DNA from: Conchocele bisecta
Taxonomy: Eukaryota; Mollusca; Bivalvia; Lucinida; Thyasiridae
Direction: 5' to 3'
Assembly: GCA_029237695.1 (NCBI GenBank)
Contig: CM055265.1
Location: 215,590,506-215,654,505 of the forward strand
Length of the DNA: 64,000 nucleotides
This document shows positions 21,396 through 32,400 of the stretch, piece by piece. Under the pieces are notes generated by a model. That model saw nothing but the letters and a program-made list of their open reading frames with translations. It did not search any database and was not told the origin of the DNA. The position numbers and the translations under genes are program-made. The first letter of the stretch is position 1, and the number at the start of each line of letters is the position of its first letter.

Positions 21396-24006
21396 TCATC
21401 TTTCATCGTCAGAGCTGTCCTCGCTTTCTGGTGCTACACAATCCTCATCAGAGTCTGTAGCATCAATATCAAACTGAAAACCGTCTAGAATGTCTGGATG
21501 TCGTCTGGGGTTACAGCCGCTGATGTTTCAGTCAGTGGTAGCTGTGGATGCTCCACAGACGGCATGCGATCCAGTTCGTCATTGTGAGGTAATGCGTTCC
21601 CTTCGTACCAAATTGACACAGGGGTGCCATTCTCAAGTTCCCAGCCATATGCCAGTACATCCAGTTGGTGGTATGTACTGTTCAAACAATTTACCATCCC
21701 GTTTGCAACGAGGTTGGCACGCTGGATTGCATTCACGCTGAATGTACGCTTACTTCCCTTCCCGGAAAAGAGCATAGCATATCAACTATTTCCGGGTGTC
21801 TTCTCTTTTTTCGGTCGGTTGTAGATAACATGGTGGAGAAAGTCTGTGACCTCGTTGACATCGGCCTCTGCTCTGTAGTCTCCAAGCTTGACAACAGTGA
21901 CAATGTGAATTATGTTCATTTTCCTGAAGCATCGGTATTTGGACCGACCGTAGAAAGGCTGTGTAAGTCACATCCAGTCAGCACATGGAATGCCGGAAGA
22001 CGTTTACATATATCATCTCCCGGATGTTCTGCTAAAGCTTTGACATTATGATATGTTATACCACATTTTCATGACGCAGTCCCCTGTCTGAAATATAAAC
22101 CGCTATCACATTTGCCAGAAACAAACAATAGCAGTATATACACATCAGTATCATCAGCTACAACACATACATGTACACCCGCATGTCTGGTGGAAGCATG
22201 GACTGTGTGATGTGCAGTCTGGGATCAGCTTCCTTGTGCTGCGAACACAGTTCAGGTACGTCAACTGCGGGCTGAGAACCATCTGCTAGCAGATGTGTAA
22301 GCTAAATTGTATTGCTGTCATTCGTAAGGAAGTCGTACCAATCTTGATAACCTTTGCCCAAAATCAGCTATGTGTCTCTCTCTCTTCCCCTGTCAGGTCG
22401 ACCTTTGGACATGTACACGTTTCCATCGTCGGCTGGACGATAATCTTCAAATACAAGGTGAATGGTTGAGCCTGGAAAAGTTCTGAGATACACCACAACC
22501 CTGTTTGCCCATGATCTGAATGTGTTAGGTACAAGCCCAGTTATTGGAATTAGACGCACGACTCTCATTGCATCCACTATACTACATTCAATTTCTGTCG
22601 GCACAGTGGCAGTTGGTGGTTCTGGGGAAAGGTTCTGTAGATTGCTTCTGAACAATGATTTCACTGATTTTCTACTCAGACCTAATTCACTGCATATATC
22701 CCATGGTTTGCTTGTAATCGTCCAATCCATGATAGGGCACAGATTCAACTTTCGAGCGCCATAGTCAGCTAGGATTGTTGCAAATGATCTCCCTTCGTCT
22801 TCTACTATTGACATTTTCAGCGAGTTTATCAAAGGTAAACACTGGTTGTCGTTTGATTGGATCATGGTACATGTACCCTGTGGTTGGTCGAGTTATGCAT
22901 GGTGTGTCACCTGTTTCTATAGATTCAGACCTGTTGTGTTTTGTCGCCTGCTGTGGGTCTGTTTGCAGTTGTTCGTCAACCGCTGTTATTCGCTGTATAA
23001 ATTCTTTGCTTGCTTTATCCCCAAGTGATTTTGTGGTCACTAATGTACATTGTTTGCCATTACTTCTGAAGCTACTATTCCAGTGAATATGTTTATGAGT
23101 GGCTGGCTTGGTGACCAAAGGTCGGGAACCCAAGTGTGTAACCCACTGCAATTCGTTCAACAGCAGTTTCATCCTTTTTCATCCGTTTACTACCGAGTTC
23201 CACATGCTTAGAAAGCGCGTCCTTCTTCACTTTGTCATCGATATGCTGCTTGGGGGCTGCTAGGTAGTGGTTGATCTGGACCCATCGCGCACTTGCGCCA
23301 GCATTCTCTGTCTTCGTGTGTTTCTGACCACTCAACGAGCCACTGAAATCCCCATCAACGAGATATTGGTATGCACTGGGATTTTGAGTCTTCAGATTTC
23401 TCATATCAATTTAGAAGTAGCTCATGTTTCGGGCATAATTCTGGCGATTCAACCCAAAGCACCACGGCAAGAAGTGATGTATAGACTCTAGAAATCCCTC
23501 CCAATTGCCTGTGCGATGGAAATGGATAATGTTCAAGAGGATATATTCACCATCTCTATGAACGAGTCCATTCATGTAGCGATTCCTCCCATCAGTGTAG
23601 GTGGCAGCGTCATGTCTGGGTGACTTACCACCTTTTCAAGGTTACCCGGTGTTTGTTCACGGCGAAGGTTATCTTTGGCTGATACCAGAGAGCCATCCAC
23701 CTGCGTATAAGCCTCATTGGCATGTATCTCAAATTGTGTGTTTGGTTCTTCATCCATAATCACACTTTCAGCTTCGTGTGTGTTACCCATGTCACCTGCA
23801 TCGCCATCTTCACATTGGACAGTTGGCTCTGTGACAATGTCATCCGATTCCTGAATCTCGATGCACTCCATTTGAGTGTCAGCCTCATTGGATTGTTTCG
23901 TCGACAATATACTTATTTGTCCTTCATCCATCAACACACATGTAGCTCCACGTGTGTCACCCATGTCATCTGGATCAGATTCATGATCATGGACCACAGT
24001 GTTCAC
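21396..24006 (-). pseudogene. LTGCD-family transposon protein gene, frameshifted
   Basis: Read on minus, the gene has five blocks. An acidic N-terminal block (24006-23572) repeats a GDMGNTHEAESVIMDE-type motif twice. A conserved block (23570-23100) includes RTGNWEGFLESIHHFLPWCF, NRQNYARNMSYF and DFSGSLSGQKH. A middle block follows at 23172-22765. Then 22865-22368 includes LVFEDYRP, resembling a PIN/XPG-like 'I-x-V-x-F-D-x-Y' strand. The C-terminal part has LPAFHVLTGCD (22050-21960) and YGWELENGTPVSIWYEGN (about 21600), ending in an acidic tail at the TGA of 21396-21398. At least five frameshifts or stops break it. I recognise the family as widespread in invertebrate repeats; its biochemical role is not established here. 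Confidence 0.55.
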
Positions 24007-24339
24007 TATTCTGATGGCGAAGTGACATTACTGATGGTAATATAATATGCCTATGTCAGGTCATAAATAGAGTATCATCATGATGTACACTGGTCAAAAC
24101 AGTGATAGATTCATTTTGTTCAAATAAGCATATGCAGTATTTATATGCACCATTTTGCCGCCATGTAAGCGACCAGTACGTATAATATCTAGTCAGGTAG
24201 AATGCCATGGAATATAGGTGGAGTGAGAGGGACGGTGTGTGAGCATGTGGCGGTGGTGTTTACATGTATTCTTGGTGAGACAGTATTAATATAATGGTTG
24301 AATCATATAATTATACAACATTGAAGCTATTTTAAATGC

Positions 24340-24918
24340 ACAGGTATCGCCTTGCTGTATGTCTCAACGTCATTTCAAATATCTATATAATTAACAATTT
24401 TCACAAATCTGAACATAATTATAATATTTCGGCAGCCATTTTGATTTTTATGTCCATTATGACGGCCAATATTGAATGTTATTTTTATTATCAGCGAACA
24501 TGTATGTCAGAAATAACAACGATACACATCTATAATTAACTGTAATGACCCAAATTAAACATTATAAACAAAGTACGCAATTTTACACTTTTTTTGCGGC
24601 CATTTTGAATTTTAAACCCTTAAAGTGGCCATATTTGATTTTCATTTTTGTTTTAACGGCCTCAGCACACCTAAAAACTTACAAATCGACACCAAAAGCA
24701 TTAATATCGGTTACCATTTAACAATTGTACAAATCCCCACTAGCTCAAAACCACGCCCATTGGGTGTGGTCTTTAACTGGCCCGGTGGACAACTTTGGGC
24801 ACCTTTTAAAACTAATCGGCCGGTGCCATCGTGTGCGAAAGAAAAAATTGATTTAGATCCGACATCAAACATAAAGTGAACACCATTTCCCATATGTGCC
24901 TGAATCTGAGACCGACTA
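24340..24918 (-). repeat. Right terminal inverted repeat of the long-TIR transposon
   Basis: Inverse of 20326-20870. Matching phrases are caattgtacaaatccccact, ccacgcccattgggtgtggt and caccatttcccatatgtgcc. The TIR is long for a 4.6 kb element. Confidence 0.75.
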
Positions 24919-25540
24919 TATTGTTCAACCGGAGAAGGCTATTGTTCTCTCTACATGTAAGGTGTACAGAGCACACGAGAAAACGTGCATTATTGTCCAG
25001 TTTGTAGAGTGCGAGAAACAAAAAAGGGAGATAACTAAAAAATTAGCTACGCAAGAGTTGTCATTCTTGTGCGCAACACACCTTCAGGTCGTGGTCTATG
25101 CATGTGTGAAGTTTCATGAAAATATTCCAAAGGGTGGCCGAGTTATGCTCAATTAGTGCGCGAAACAAAAAAATGGAGATAACTAAAAAATTAGCTATGC
25201 AAGAGTTGTCATTCTTGTGCGTGACACACCTTCGGGTCGTGGTCTATGCATGTGTGAAGTTTCATGAAAATATTCCAAAGGATGGTCGAGTTATGCTTCG
25301 GACCCGAAATCAGTGCACAAAACAAAAAAGGGAGATAACTAAAAAATTAGCTATGAAAGAGTTGTCATTCTTGTGCGCGACACACCTTCGGGTCGTGGTC
25401 TATGCATGTGTGAAGTTTCATGAAAATATTCCAAAGGTTGTTAGAGTAGTTATGCTCGGGACAAGAAGTGTGTGCGGCGGACGCGGACGATTTTCGGTGT
25501 CAAATCCATAGTATCCCCCGACTTTCGTCCGGGGGATACA
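24919..25540 (+). mobile_element. HINE-C element 3 with short GGACGC tail
   Basis: The first ~100 bases continue the module interrupted by the long-TIR transposon (gtgtacagagcacacgag). Three family C cores follow. The hexamer tail is reduced to about three units (25475-25490), and the hairpin gtatcccccgac-tttc-gtccgggggatac closes it at 25511-25539. It is colinear with 12640-13362. Confidence 0.7.
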
Positions 25541-25693
25541 ATTATAAGCCATTTACCCGAGCGTTAAGGTTTCGGGACGGACGTACGGACGGACGTACGG
25601 ACGCCGGTAACACTATATGCCCCCCTCACCATTCGGTGGCGGGGTCATAATAACACTATATGTCCCCCTCACCATTCGGTGGCGGGGGCATAA
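25541..25693 (+). mobile_element. HINE-A 3' fragment with duplicated terminus
   Basis: Starts in core (attataagccatttacccga) as at 13363, has a (gacggacgta)n tail, and shows two successive terminal units (taacactatatgccccc ... ggtggcggggtcat and taacactatatgtccccc ... ggtggcgggggcat) ending at 25693. Confidence 0.65.
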
Positions 25694-25865
25694 AAATCCA
25701 CCCTCCAGCGTCACTTTCTGCAAACTCTGTGTCTGAGAACCAAAGTTCTGTTTTAATGGCCTAAGTATAAGTACATAGAAACATATTGGAAATGGGAGAA
25801 ACAAGTCACATACCTTATACAGTCCCTCTGTTCTTTCCTCCCATTCACGTGTTATCACACTCAGT
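25694..25865 (-). pseudogene. Two candidate exons of an unknown gene, cut by HINE-A
   Basis: Exon 25865-25814 has a tttcag acceptor and a gtatgt donor and reads LSVITREWEERTEGLYK. Exon 25760-25694 has a ttatacttag acceptor and reads AIKTELWFSDTEFAESDAGG before running into the HINE-A terminus at a T-T step. Phases agree (0 to 0). I do not recognise the protein. Small size keeps confidence low. Confidence 0.3.
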
Positions 25866-25989
25866 CTGAAATTCATTTCATTCACAAAATGTAATTTTTC
25901 AGTGGAATAAAACAGAGAGTATTAAAATCGACAATACACTACAATCTGTTCCACATTTTTATGCCGCAATACTATTTATTTCAAATAGT

Positions 25990-26400
25990 ATACATGTATG
26001 AAGCAACGAGTTGTTAAGTTTTGTAAAAGAGACCAAGTATTTGACCTTGACCTTGGGATCAGCGGGGGTTGGACGGGTGTGGATTTGGCACAGCATGGTA
26101 GTAGAGCCTTACATAAATGCATGTGTGAAATGTTAAGCATTTTAGATGAAGGAAATAGAAGTTATAACATATTTCTAAGTTTTGTAAAGAGACTAAGCAT
26201 TTGACATTGACCTTGGGATCAGCGGGGGTTGGACGGTCGTGGATTTGGCACATCATGGTAGTAGAGCCTTACATGAATGCATGTGTGAAATATTAAGCAT
26301 TTTAGATGAAGGAAATACAAGTTATACAATATTTCTCTGTTAAGTTTAGTGACGGACGCACGGACGGACGCACAGACGGACAACCTGACTCCAGTATATC
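25990..26400 (+). mobile_element. HINE-like repeat (family A relative), two cores
   Basis: Two ~175 bp cores (gaccttgaccttgggatcag; ggggttggacggg; tggtagtagagccttacat) end in a gacggacgcacgg tail and tatatcccccgcaactt at about 26400. The core differs from A and B, so it may be a further family. Confidence 0.5.
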
Positions 26401-26402
26401 CC

Positions 26403-26930
26403 CCGCAACTTCAAAAAACAAGAAAATGTGGCCTGTCGGCACACGAATACCCCCGGTGGCAGATTGGAGAAACTGTGGCAAAGTTAATTAACCAAAAGTG
26501 ATAAGTATTCATAAGCACAGTTGTGATGGTCAAAAGGTGACTCATATTAAGAGCAGCATGATTGTGGGACATTTGTGCATGATATTGAAATATCACAGTA
26601 ATCCTTCAAGGGATATAGAAGATATGACAGAATTGAGAAACTCCCGCAAACTTCTAAATGTGTGAAAATTTTAAAAGTAGTGACGGTCAAAAGGTCAAGG
26701 TGATATTACGGGCGATATGGATGTGTGGCATTTGTCCACAGGTTTGATGTATTGAAATATTGAAGTAATCAATCAAGGAATATAGAATTTATGACAGAAT
26801 TGATAAACTCCGGCGAACTTATTAATGTGTGAAAAAGTTCAAAGTTGTGAAGGTTAAAAGGTCAAGGTCATATTAAGGACAGCATGGACAAATAATTTGG
26901 TAACTGTGTAAGATCAGCATTTATTATGTC
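26403..26930 (+). mobile_element. HINE-like element with A-type head and different core
   Basis: The head aacaagaaaatgtggcctgt with cacacgaatacccccggtgg is family A. The following ~170 bp repeats (gtgacggtcaaaaggtcaag; tgacagaattgataaactcc) are not. No tail or hairpin was found, so it may be truncated. Confidence 0.45.
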
Positions 26931-26951
26931 AGATTATGTCAGGAAACAAAC

Positions 26952-27003
26952 CTTGTTTGGTGTTCCATGATATCCATTTGAATGGTCCGTCACATAGCCA
27001 TAC
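26952..27003 (-). other. Candidate small exon, unknown gene
   Basis: Bounded by a tttcag acceptor and a gtttgt donor on minus, it reads YGYVTDHSNGYHGTPNK. Its phase does not connect directly to the exons at 25.7-25.9 kb. Could be chance. Confidence 0.2.
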
Positions 27004-27640
27004 CTGAAAAGGAGGCCCCAAGAATATTTTGACGTAATATTAGATTGCCGTATGCGCGATTTCCCGTAACATAGACTGCAGAATACAGCATTCAATATAA
27101 TACCCAGCAAATTCATACGGCATAAAAAATAGAGAACCTCCCAAACTTTAAAAAAAAAAATATTCATCTCTGCAAACTATAACACTCTCCCGAGAGGTAT
27201 TTGGGTTTTATTACAGGGAACTCACACTTGCAATACATTTGGATCAATATTATTATTTCTTGCTAGTCGATATACTAATGCAGCTCCAAAACGCTTCCGG
27301 GACAAAACAATGGTAACCTGCACGGCTCTGAAGGTTTCAAAAGTATATACAATGTGGCGGGTAATATCATGTGAAGTGTCCCGTACATTACTAAATTCAG
27401 CCGCAATAAGCAATCGGTGTTTTGTTACATTATTATTTGTTACATTACATTGCTTTACGTTATATATTAGTGATTCCATATGTTATGTCCATCTTGGTGC
27501 CGTTTTTCTAGTTTCAAGGTAGAACCAAATATCCATTAAAATGTCATTTCCGTTACATACATTTACATGACGTAAACATAGCTTTACATTTTTTTTTCAA
27601 CGGTGTATACATACAACTGAACGTGCATCTATTAAGAAAA
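27004..27640. other. No feature recognised
   Basis: A+T-rich. Overlapping frames on both strands at 27222-27522 are a shadow pair without motifs. Nothing supported. Confidence 0.4.
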
Positions 27641-27990
27641 ATATCAAGAATAAGGTAAGCTGATTGTATTAATTTGAAACAGAGTAATTTAGTGGCAAAT
27701 CGTGGACAAATATTCCTATAAGGTTTCATGACTGTAGCTCAAATAGTTTTTCACTTATGTGCGACACAAGTTGAAAATCGACACATTTCACTAAATCAAG
27801 GACCATAACGAATACTGGATGAATCCTCATCTAAAACCGCAGGTGCACAACGTCACATGATGACAAACATTCATGTAAAATTTCGCCACTCAAATAGTTT
27901 TGGAGAAACTTGCGACACAAATTTTGTGACGGACGGGCAGACGAACGGACGGACAACCATGCCAAAAACAATATATGGAGGAGACATAAT
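27641..27990 (+). mobile_element. HINE-like repeat with short ACGG tail
   Basis: Two imperfect ~150 bp units (aatagtttttcacttatgtg gcgacacaag; tcaaatagttttggagaaac ttgcgacacaa) end in gtgacggacgggcagacg and a terminus with atatatggaggagacataat. The organisation matches the other families; no hairpin is evident. Confidence 0.4.
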
Positions 27991-28629
27991 AACTAAACAC
28001 ACATACCAAGAAGTGTCAATACTGTTTTCTTAATGGATTGGTATTATACATAGTTTCTTATAATAATAATAATAAAATATTAATTTTCCTTATAAATTGT
28101 GTGATTTGTCAGTAAATTACGCCGGAATACCAGATGTACATGAAATATAGAATCACTTTATGTCACGACACAGCTGTTTTAGTTGTCGCATCTAGCGATT
28201 TCACATATGACTATTTACAGTGTAATTAGCCCAAAGTGTCACATGACTCATCATTATTCACGAGGTATCATGAGCTTGTCCGTAGGAGACTTACCGCGGT
28301 CTACTAAGGTATGTATGTACATACATGAACTATGATATCGCTATATCCCCTCCTGCCTATGGGTGAGGGGATATGAAGCGCCGTTGTGCAACAACAGGTC
28401 ACTTATGTGCATAATGACAAGGATCTACATGGGTACGAGGGCCTTTCAAAAAGATCCTGTCTGATTTCAGTCCCTATATACATATGTACCTATCTTCCCC
28501 GAGGCCGTCAAAAAATGTTCTGTTCTGTTTGATGGTGTTGTCTGGCTCCGTAGTCTCCTCTACGCACTGTATGTGCAAACATCAAATATTTGTCTGTCTT
28601 TGGCCCCATGTCTCTGATTTATTGGCAGA
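27991..28629. other. No gene recognised
   Basis: Unassigned DNA. One hairpin, atatcccctcctgcc-tatg-ggtgaggggatat, lies at about 28343-28374. No coding signature. Confidence 0.4.
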
Positions 28630-29188
28630 ACACTGCACCAAGTATGTGACCTTGACCATGGCTTTGGCGGGGGCAGGACGAACGTGGATTTGGCACAGGG
28701 CAGTACAGGACCATTAGAGCAATGTGTATATGAAATATGAAGCAGATCGGTCAAAGGATGAAGAAATTATGAGACATTTATCCGAGCGTTAAAGTTTTTG
28801 AAGCACCAAGTATGTGACCTTGACCCTGGTCTTGGCGGGGGCAGGACGAACGTGGATTTGGCACAGGGCGGTGGAGGACCATTAGAGAAATGCGTATATG
28901 CAATATGAAGCTGATCCGTGAAAGAAAACAGAAATTATAAGATATTTACCTGAGAAAGTTTTTGAAGCACCAAGTATGTGACCTTGACCCTGGGCTTGGC
29001 GGGGGTATGACGACATTTACCCGAGCGTTAAAGTTTTATGACGGACGGACGGACGGGCCGGATGGGCCGGATGGGACGGACGGACGGGACGGGACGGGAC
29101 GGACAGACGGGACGGACCGGACAGACGGGACGGACAGACGGACAAGGGTAACACTAAATGCCCCCTCCACTATCGTGGTGGGGCATAA
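28630..29188 (+). mobile_element. HINE-A element 4
   Basis: Three ~168 bp cores (gaccttgaccctgggcttgg; gcacagggcggtgg), a gacggacgggccggatggg tail at 29040-29150, and the hairpin atgccccctccac-tatc-gtggtggggcat ending at 29188. It lies directly against a PYRN-type fragment, which suggests insertion into it. Confidence 0.7.
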
Positions 29189-29290
29189 CAATGTACCTGA
29201 GGGCCAAACCAGGCAAATCGTGATTCCTATAAGGAGGAATTCCTACCGTTAATTTACGCCGTCGCGTTCGCCCGACCAACCACCCACATG
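29189..29290 (-). pseudogene. PYRN-type fragment cut by HINE-A
   Basis: The DNA after the hairpin (caatgtacctgagggccaaa, then cctataaggaggaattccta) is homologous to 29683-29770 but the minus frame is broken. Only ~90 bases remain. Confidence 0.4.
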
Positions 29291-29330
29291 TTTAGCCTTA
29301 GCTTCTCAGGTACAGAAATACCTGTCACAC

Positions 29331-29590
29331 TGTATGTTTGTTTGTTGGGGTTTAATGGCCTATCAACAGCTAATGTCATTTAAGGCCGGGTCAATGGGTT
29401 TAGTACTAAATACCATATATTACCTGTACAAGTACATTTTCAATTACATGTACAAATGGGGGGGGGGGGGGCCCAAATCAGAACTGAATATTTACAATAA
29501 CAAAACTATATATTCAGCCCTGAAATCAGAATAATCCTGATCTGATGCCAGGTCATCGCCACACCAGAATCACTTGACCCCTCCCAAAAG
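29331..29590 (+). mobile_element. SINE-like repeat, copy 4
   Basis: tgttggggtttaatggccta, tcatttaaggccgggtcaat, a poly-G run at 29459-29470, cccaaatcagaactgaatat and ctgatgccaggtcatcgcc. The B-box position is degraded (gggtttagtactaaat). Confidence 0.55.
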
Positions 29591-29850
29591 CAGTAGGATC
29601 AGCAATAATTTTACTACGTTTATAATGGGCAATAACACAATTCAACTCCCGGGTAGCAAAAGAGCCAAAGACAAAAACGTACCGGAGGGCCAAACCAGGC
29701 AAATAGTGATTCCTATAAGGCGGAACCCGTACCGTTAATTTACACCGTCTCGTTCGCCCGACGATTGATTGTGATTTTACATCTTCGGACATCTGCGTAA
29801 TTTCATGAAATACGTTTACAAAATCTACAATATTATCCGTAAAAGTTGTC
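29591..29850 (-). pseudogene. PYRN-type exon-like fragment, uninterrupted at the HINE sites
   Basis: The minus frame contains KLTVRVPPYRNHYLPGLALR, then YVFVFGSFATRELNCVIAHY. It shows no HINE element at the positions where the 15.2, 29.2 and 32.4 kb copies are cut, so it serves as the comparison allele. It follows a SINE-like copy like the 7.5 kb fragment does. Protein family unknown. Confidence 0.4.
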
Positions 29851-30430
29851 AAAAGTTGACAAGATTTTCAGAGTACATGCGGAATTATATTAATTAATTT
29901 AAGAACATGAAACGAGGCAAAGCCACGAAGGCCAGGTTTTTTCCAAGCTTGGACACTTGGATAACATAATTATACCCAGCTTTTGTAGACTAGATGGCCG
30001 TGTCCTGCATGTCGCGCCTTGGGGCGAGGCATGGACACTAAAAAATAGATATAGTAGATGGAAAAACTTTAACGAAAAAACTTTAACCGGACACACGGAC
30101 GTACGGACGGACGGACGGACGGACGTATGCCAAAATGCCGACGATATCGCGCTTTCCGCAAGCGGGTGCGACAATGATGATAAACACCCATGTGAAGTAT
30201 CAAGGTAATGGGTGAAGAGTTGCAGACATATAGTACACGAAAATACTTTAACAAATAAATTCAAAGTAATTTGACCTTGACATTGCGCACAGGAGCCGCA
30301 CGGTTGGTGTTAGAATGAAAATATGGACGATGATAAACACCCATGTGAAGTTTCAAGGTAATGGGCGAAGCAGTTGCAGAGATATAGTATAACGAAAAAG
30401 TTTTAACCAAAACAATTTAACCAGACGTAC
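29851..30430 (+). repeat. HINE-like repeat with ACGG run
   Basis: Repeated core phrases (aaacacccatgtgaagtatc aaggtaatggg; gcagagatatagta) flank a (gacgg)n run at 30094-30127 and the inverted phrase gcgctttccgcaagcgggtg. A plausible further family; boundaries unclear. Confidence 0.4.
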
Positions 30431-31050
30431 GTTAAAAAGTTAACGTTGAAAATGGCTAAGTCAGTTACGTAGAAATAATAGGTGAAGGTAAAAAAACGGT
30501 CACATGTTGGATAGTTGTATGTGGTAGGCACCCCTTGGTTATGAAGCTGTGAAAGTTTGGTGGTCCTAGGTGGTACAGTACCAAAGAAATGGACTTAAAC
30601 ACAAAAACATAACATTGTAAACGCGAAAACTTAACGTTGAAAATGGCTAAGTCGACTGCGCGGAAAAAATGGGTCAAGTTAAAAAAAAAAACATGTTGGA
30701 TAGTGATATGTGGTGGGCACCCCTTTATTATGAAGATGTGAAAGTTCGGTGGTCCTAGGTGGTACAGTACCAAAGAAATGGACTTAAACACGAAAACTTA
30801 ACATTGAAAACGCGAAAACTTAACATTGAAAATGGCTAAGTCGACAGCGCGGAAAAAATGGGTGAAGTTAAAAAAAAAGTAACATGTTGGATAGTGATAT
30901 GTGGTGGACACCCCTTGATTATGAAGCTGTGAAAGTTTGGTGGTCCTAGGTGGTACAGTAACAAAGAAATGGACTCAAACTTAACATTGATTGTGGACGC
31001 CGCCCGCCCGCCGCCCGCCCGCTCGGCTTTCGCCAATCCAATAGCCTGGA
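30431..31050 (+). repeat. Tandem repeat of ~180 bp, three copies, with GCCC-rich end
   Basis: Each unit has aacttaacattgaaaatggc, gcggaaaaaatgggt, atgttggatagtgatatgtg and ggtggtcctaggtggtacag (units near 30435, 30628 and 30815). The block ends in gccgcccgcccgccgcccg at about 31000-31020. The layout of cores followed by a G+C-rich microsatellite again resembles HINE architecture. Confidence 0.6.
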
Positions 31051-31464
31051 TTTTTTTTTCAAAAAACCTGGCTAAAAATATTGTAAATTTTGTATTTCAT
31101 GAAATTATGCAGATGTCCGAAGGTACGAAATCCCATGGCGTGTCTCATATACACACCCATGTTATGGTCAATCATACACATACTCATGTAATGGTCACTG
31201 TGGCCAGATTTTGGGTTAATTTCTAGCAAGATAAATGTCCATGAGTGGACAAGAACTAGTCATATTGTCAAAATACTCATTTTATCATTTAATTTGACCA
31301 ATTTCTGACCACCTACATGTACACATTAAACGGGCAATACGACACCATATTGACTGTGTAGTACCACAATAACTGATAACAGCCAGTGAAAACGTGTAAC
31401 ATTCCACCCTATCACAGTCACGTATCATAATCTCATAATTTATATGCCGACTCACCATGCTACA

Positions 31465-31700
31465 ATGTGGCTGTGACTGGAGAAATGGGCTTATGGAATT
31501 GTGACCAGTGTAGCCCATGATTTAATAGCACACTCGTGTAGCCGATTAATGATATATATTGCTTATTTGTAGCATGACCGGTGTTTCATTGACAGAACGG
31601 TGAGCAGTGCAGATCCTGATCAGACTGTGCGGATACACAGGCTGAGCTGGGTTTACACTGGTCGCAAATCTCATCAGCCCCATACTCCAGTCACTGCTGA
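31465..31700. mobile_element. MITE-1 copy b
   Basis: Left end atgtggctgtgactggagaa; right end catactccagtcactg. The core shares cctgatcagactgtgcggat with copy a. The right TIR is more degraded. Confidence 0.65.
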
Positions 31701-31744
31701 TGAGTCATTTGCAAGTCTACAAATACATATCAACCGCTAAACAT

Positions 31745-31930
31745 GCTAAATAATTAAATGTTGTTTAATGGCCTGTAAACAGCTACGGTCATTTTAGGCC
31801 GGGTTAACGGTATTTAATCCCATATCATATGTTACCTGTTATGATGGAGGGTAAATCTCAAAATCAGAACTGAATATTTACAGAAAAAATATATATTCAG
31901 CCCTGAAATTAGAATAACCTGACCTGGTGC
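31745..31930 (+). mobile_element. SINE-like repeat, copy 5
   Basis: gtttaatggcctgtaaacag, ttttaggccgggttaacggt, aaatctcaaaatcagaactg, gacctggtgccag. At 31931 it abuts gggcccgtttcactaaact, which equals the end of MITE-4. Confidence 0.5.
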
Positions 31931-32091
31931 CAGGGGCCCGTTTCACTAAACTGTGTACAACAAAAATATCTATACATTCACTTCTCACATTAACATGGTT
32001 CATTAAAGCTACCATTTTCCACCTACATACAGAAGCCAGTACATTTGAACAAATCCACAACATATTTCTGATTTTAGTGAACATGTTGAGT

Positions 32092-32400
32092 CTTATTTGT
32101 TTTGTTTGTTTGGCCTATAAACAGCTATGGTCATTTAAGGCCGGGTCAATGGGTTTCGTACTAAATCCCATATATTATTCAAGTACATGTAGAAATGGGG
32201 TGGGGGATCCCAAAATCAGAACTGAATACTTACAATAAAAAAATATATATATTCAGCCCTGAAATCAGAATAATCCTGATTCGATGCCAAGTCCTCGCCA
32301 CACCAGGATCACTTGGCCCCCTCCCAAAAGCAGTAGGATCAGTAATAATCTTACTAATTTTATAATGGGCAATAACACAATTCAAATCCCAGGTAACAAA
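32092..32400 (+). mobile_element. SINE-like repeat, copy 6, plus start of a PYRN-type flank
   Basis: gtttggcctataaacagcta, tttaaggccgggtcaatggg and cccaaaatcagaactgaata, followed by acttggccccctcccaaaag. From about 32330 it matches 29590-29670 (taatgggcaataacacaatt) until the HINE-D start at 32401. Confidence 0.5.

Larger units (their letters stand above)
20326..24918 (-). mobile_element. Long-TIR DNA transposon, ~4.6 kb, Academ-like (tentative)
   Basis: Terminal inverted repeats begin tagtcggtctcaga. They are highly similar for about 330 bp and remain alignable for about 545 bp (20326-20870 and 24340-24918). Between them lies one broken minus-strand gene of the LTGCD family. The left flank gaatggttctccaagtc and the right flank ttgttctctctacatgtaag together match an uninterrupted stretch at about 12609-12660, a candidate empty site. 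The flanking TAT on both sides is a possible 3 bp target duplication, but about 20 extra bases in the right flank leave it uncertain. Short TSDs and an XPG-like protein are features I recall for the Academ superfamily; this is inference. Confidence 0.6.
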
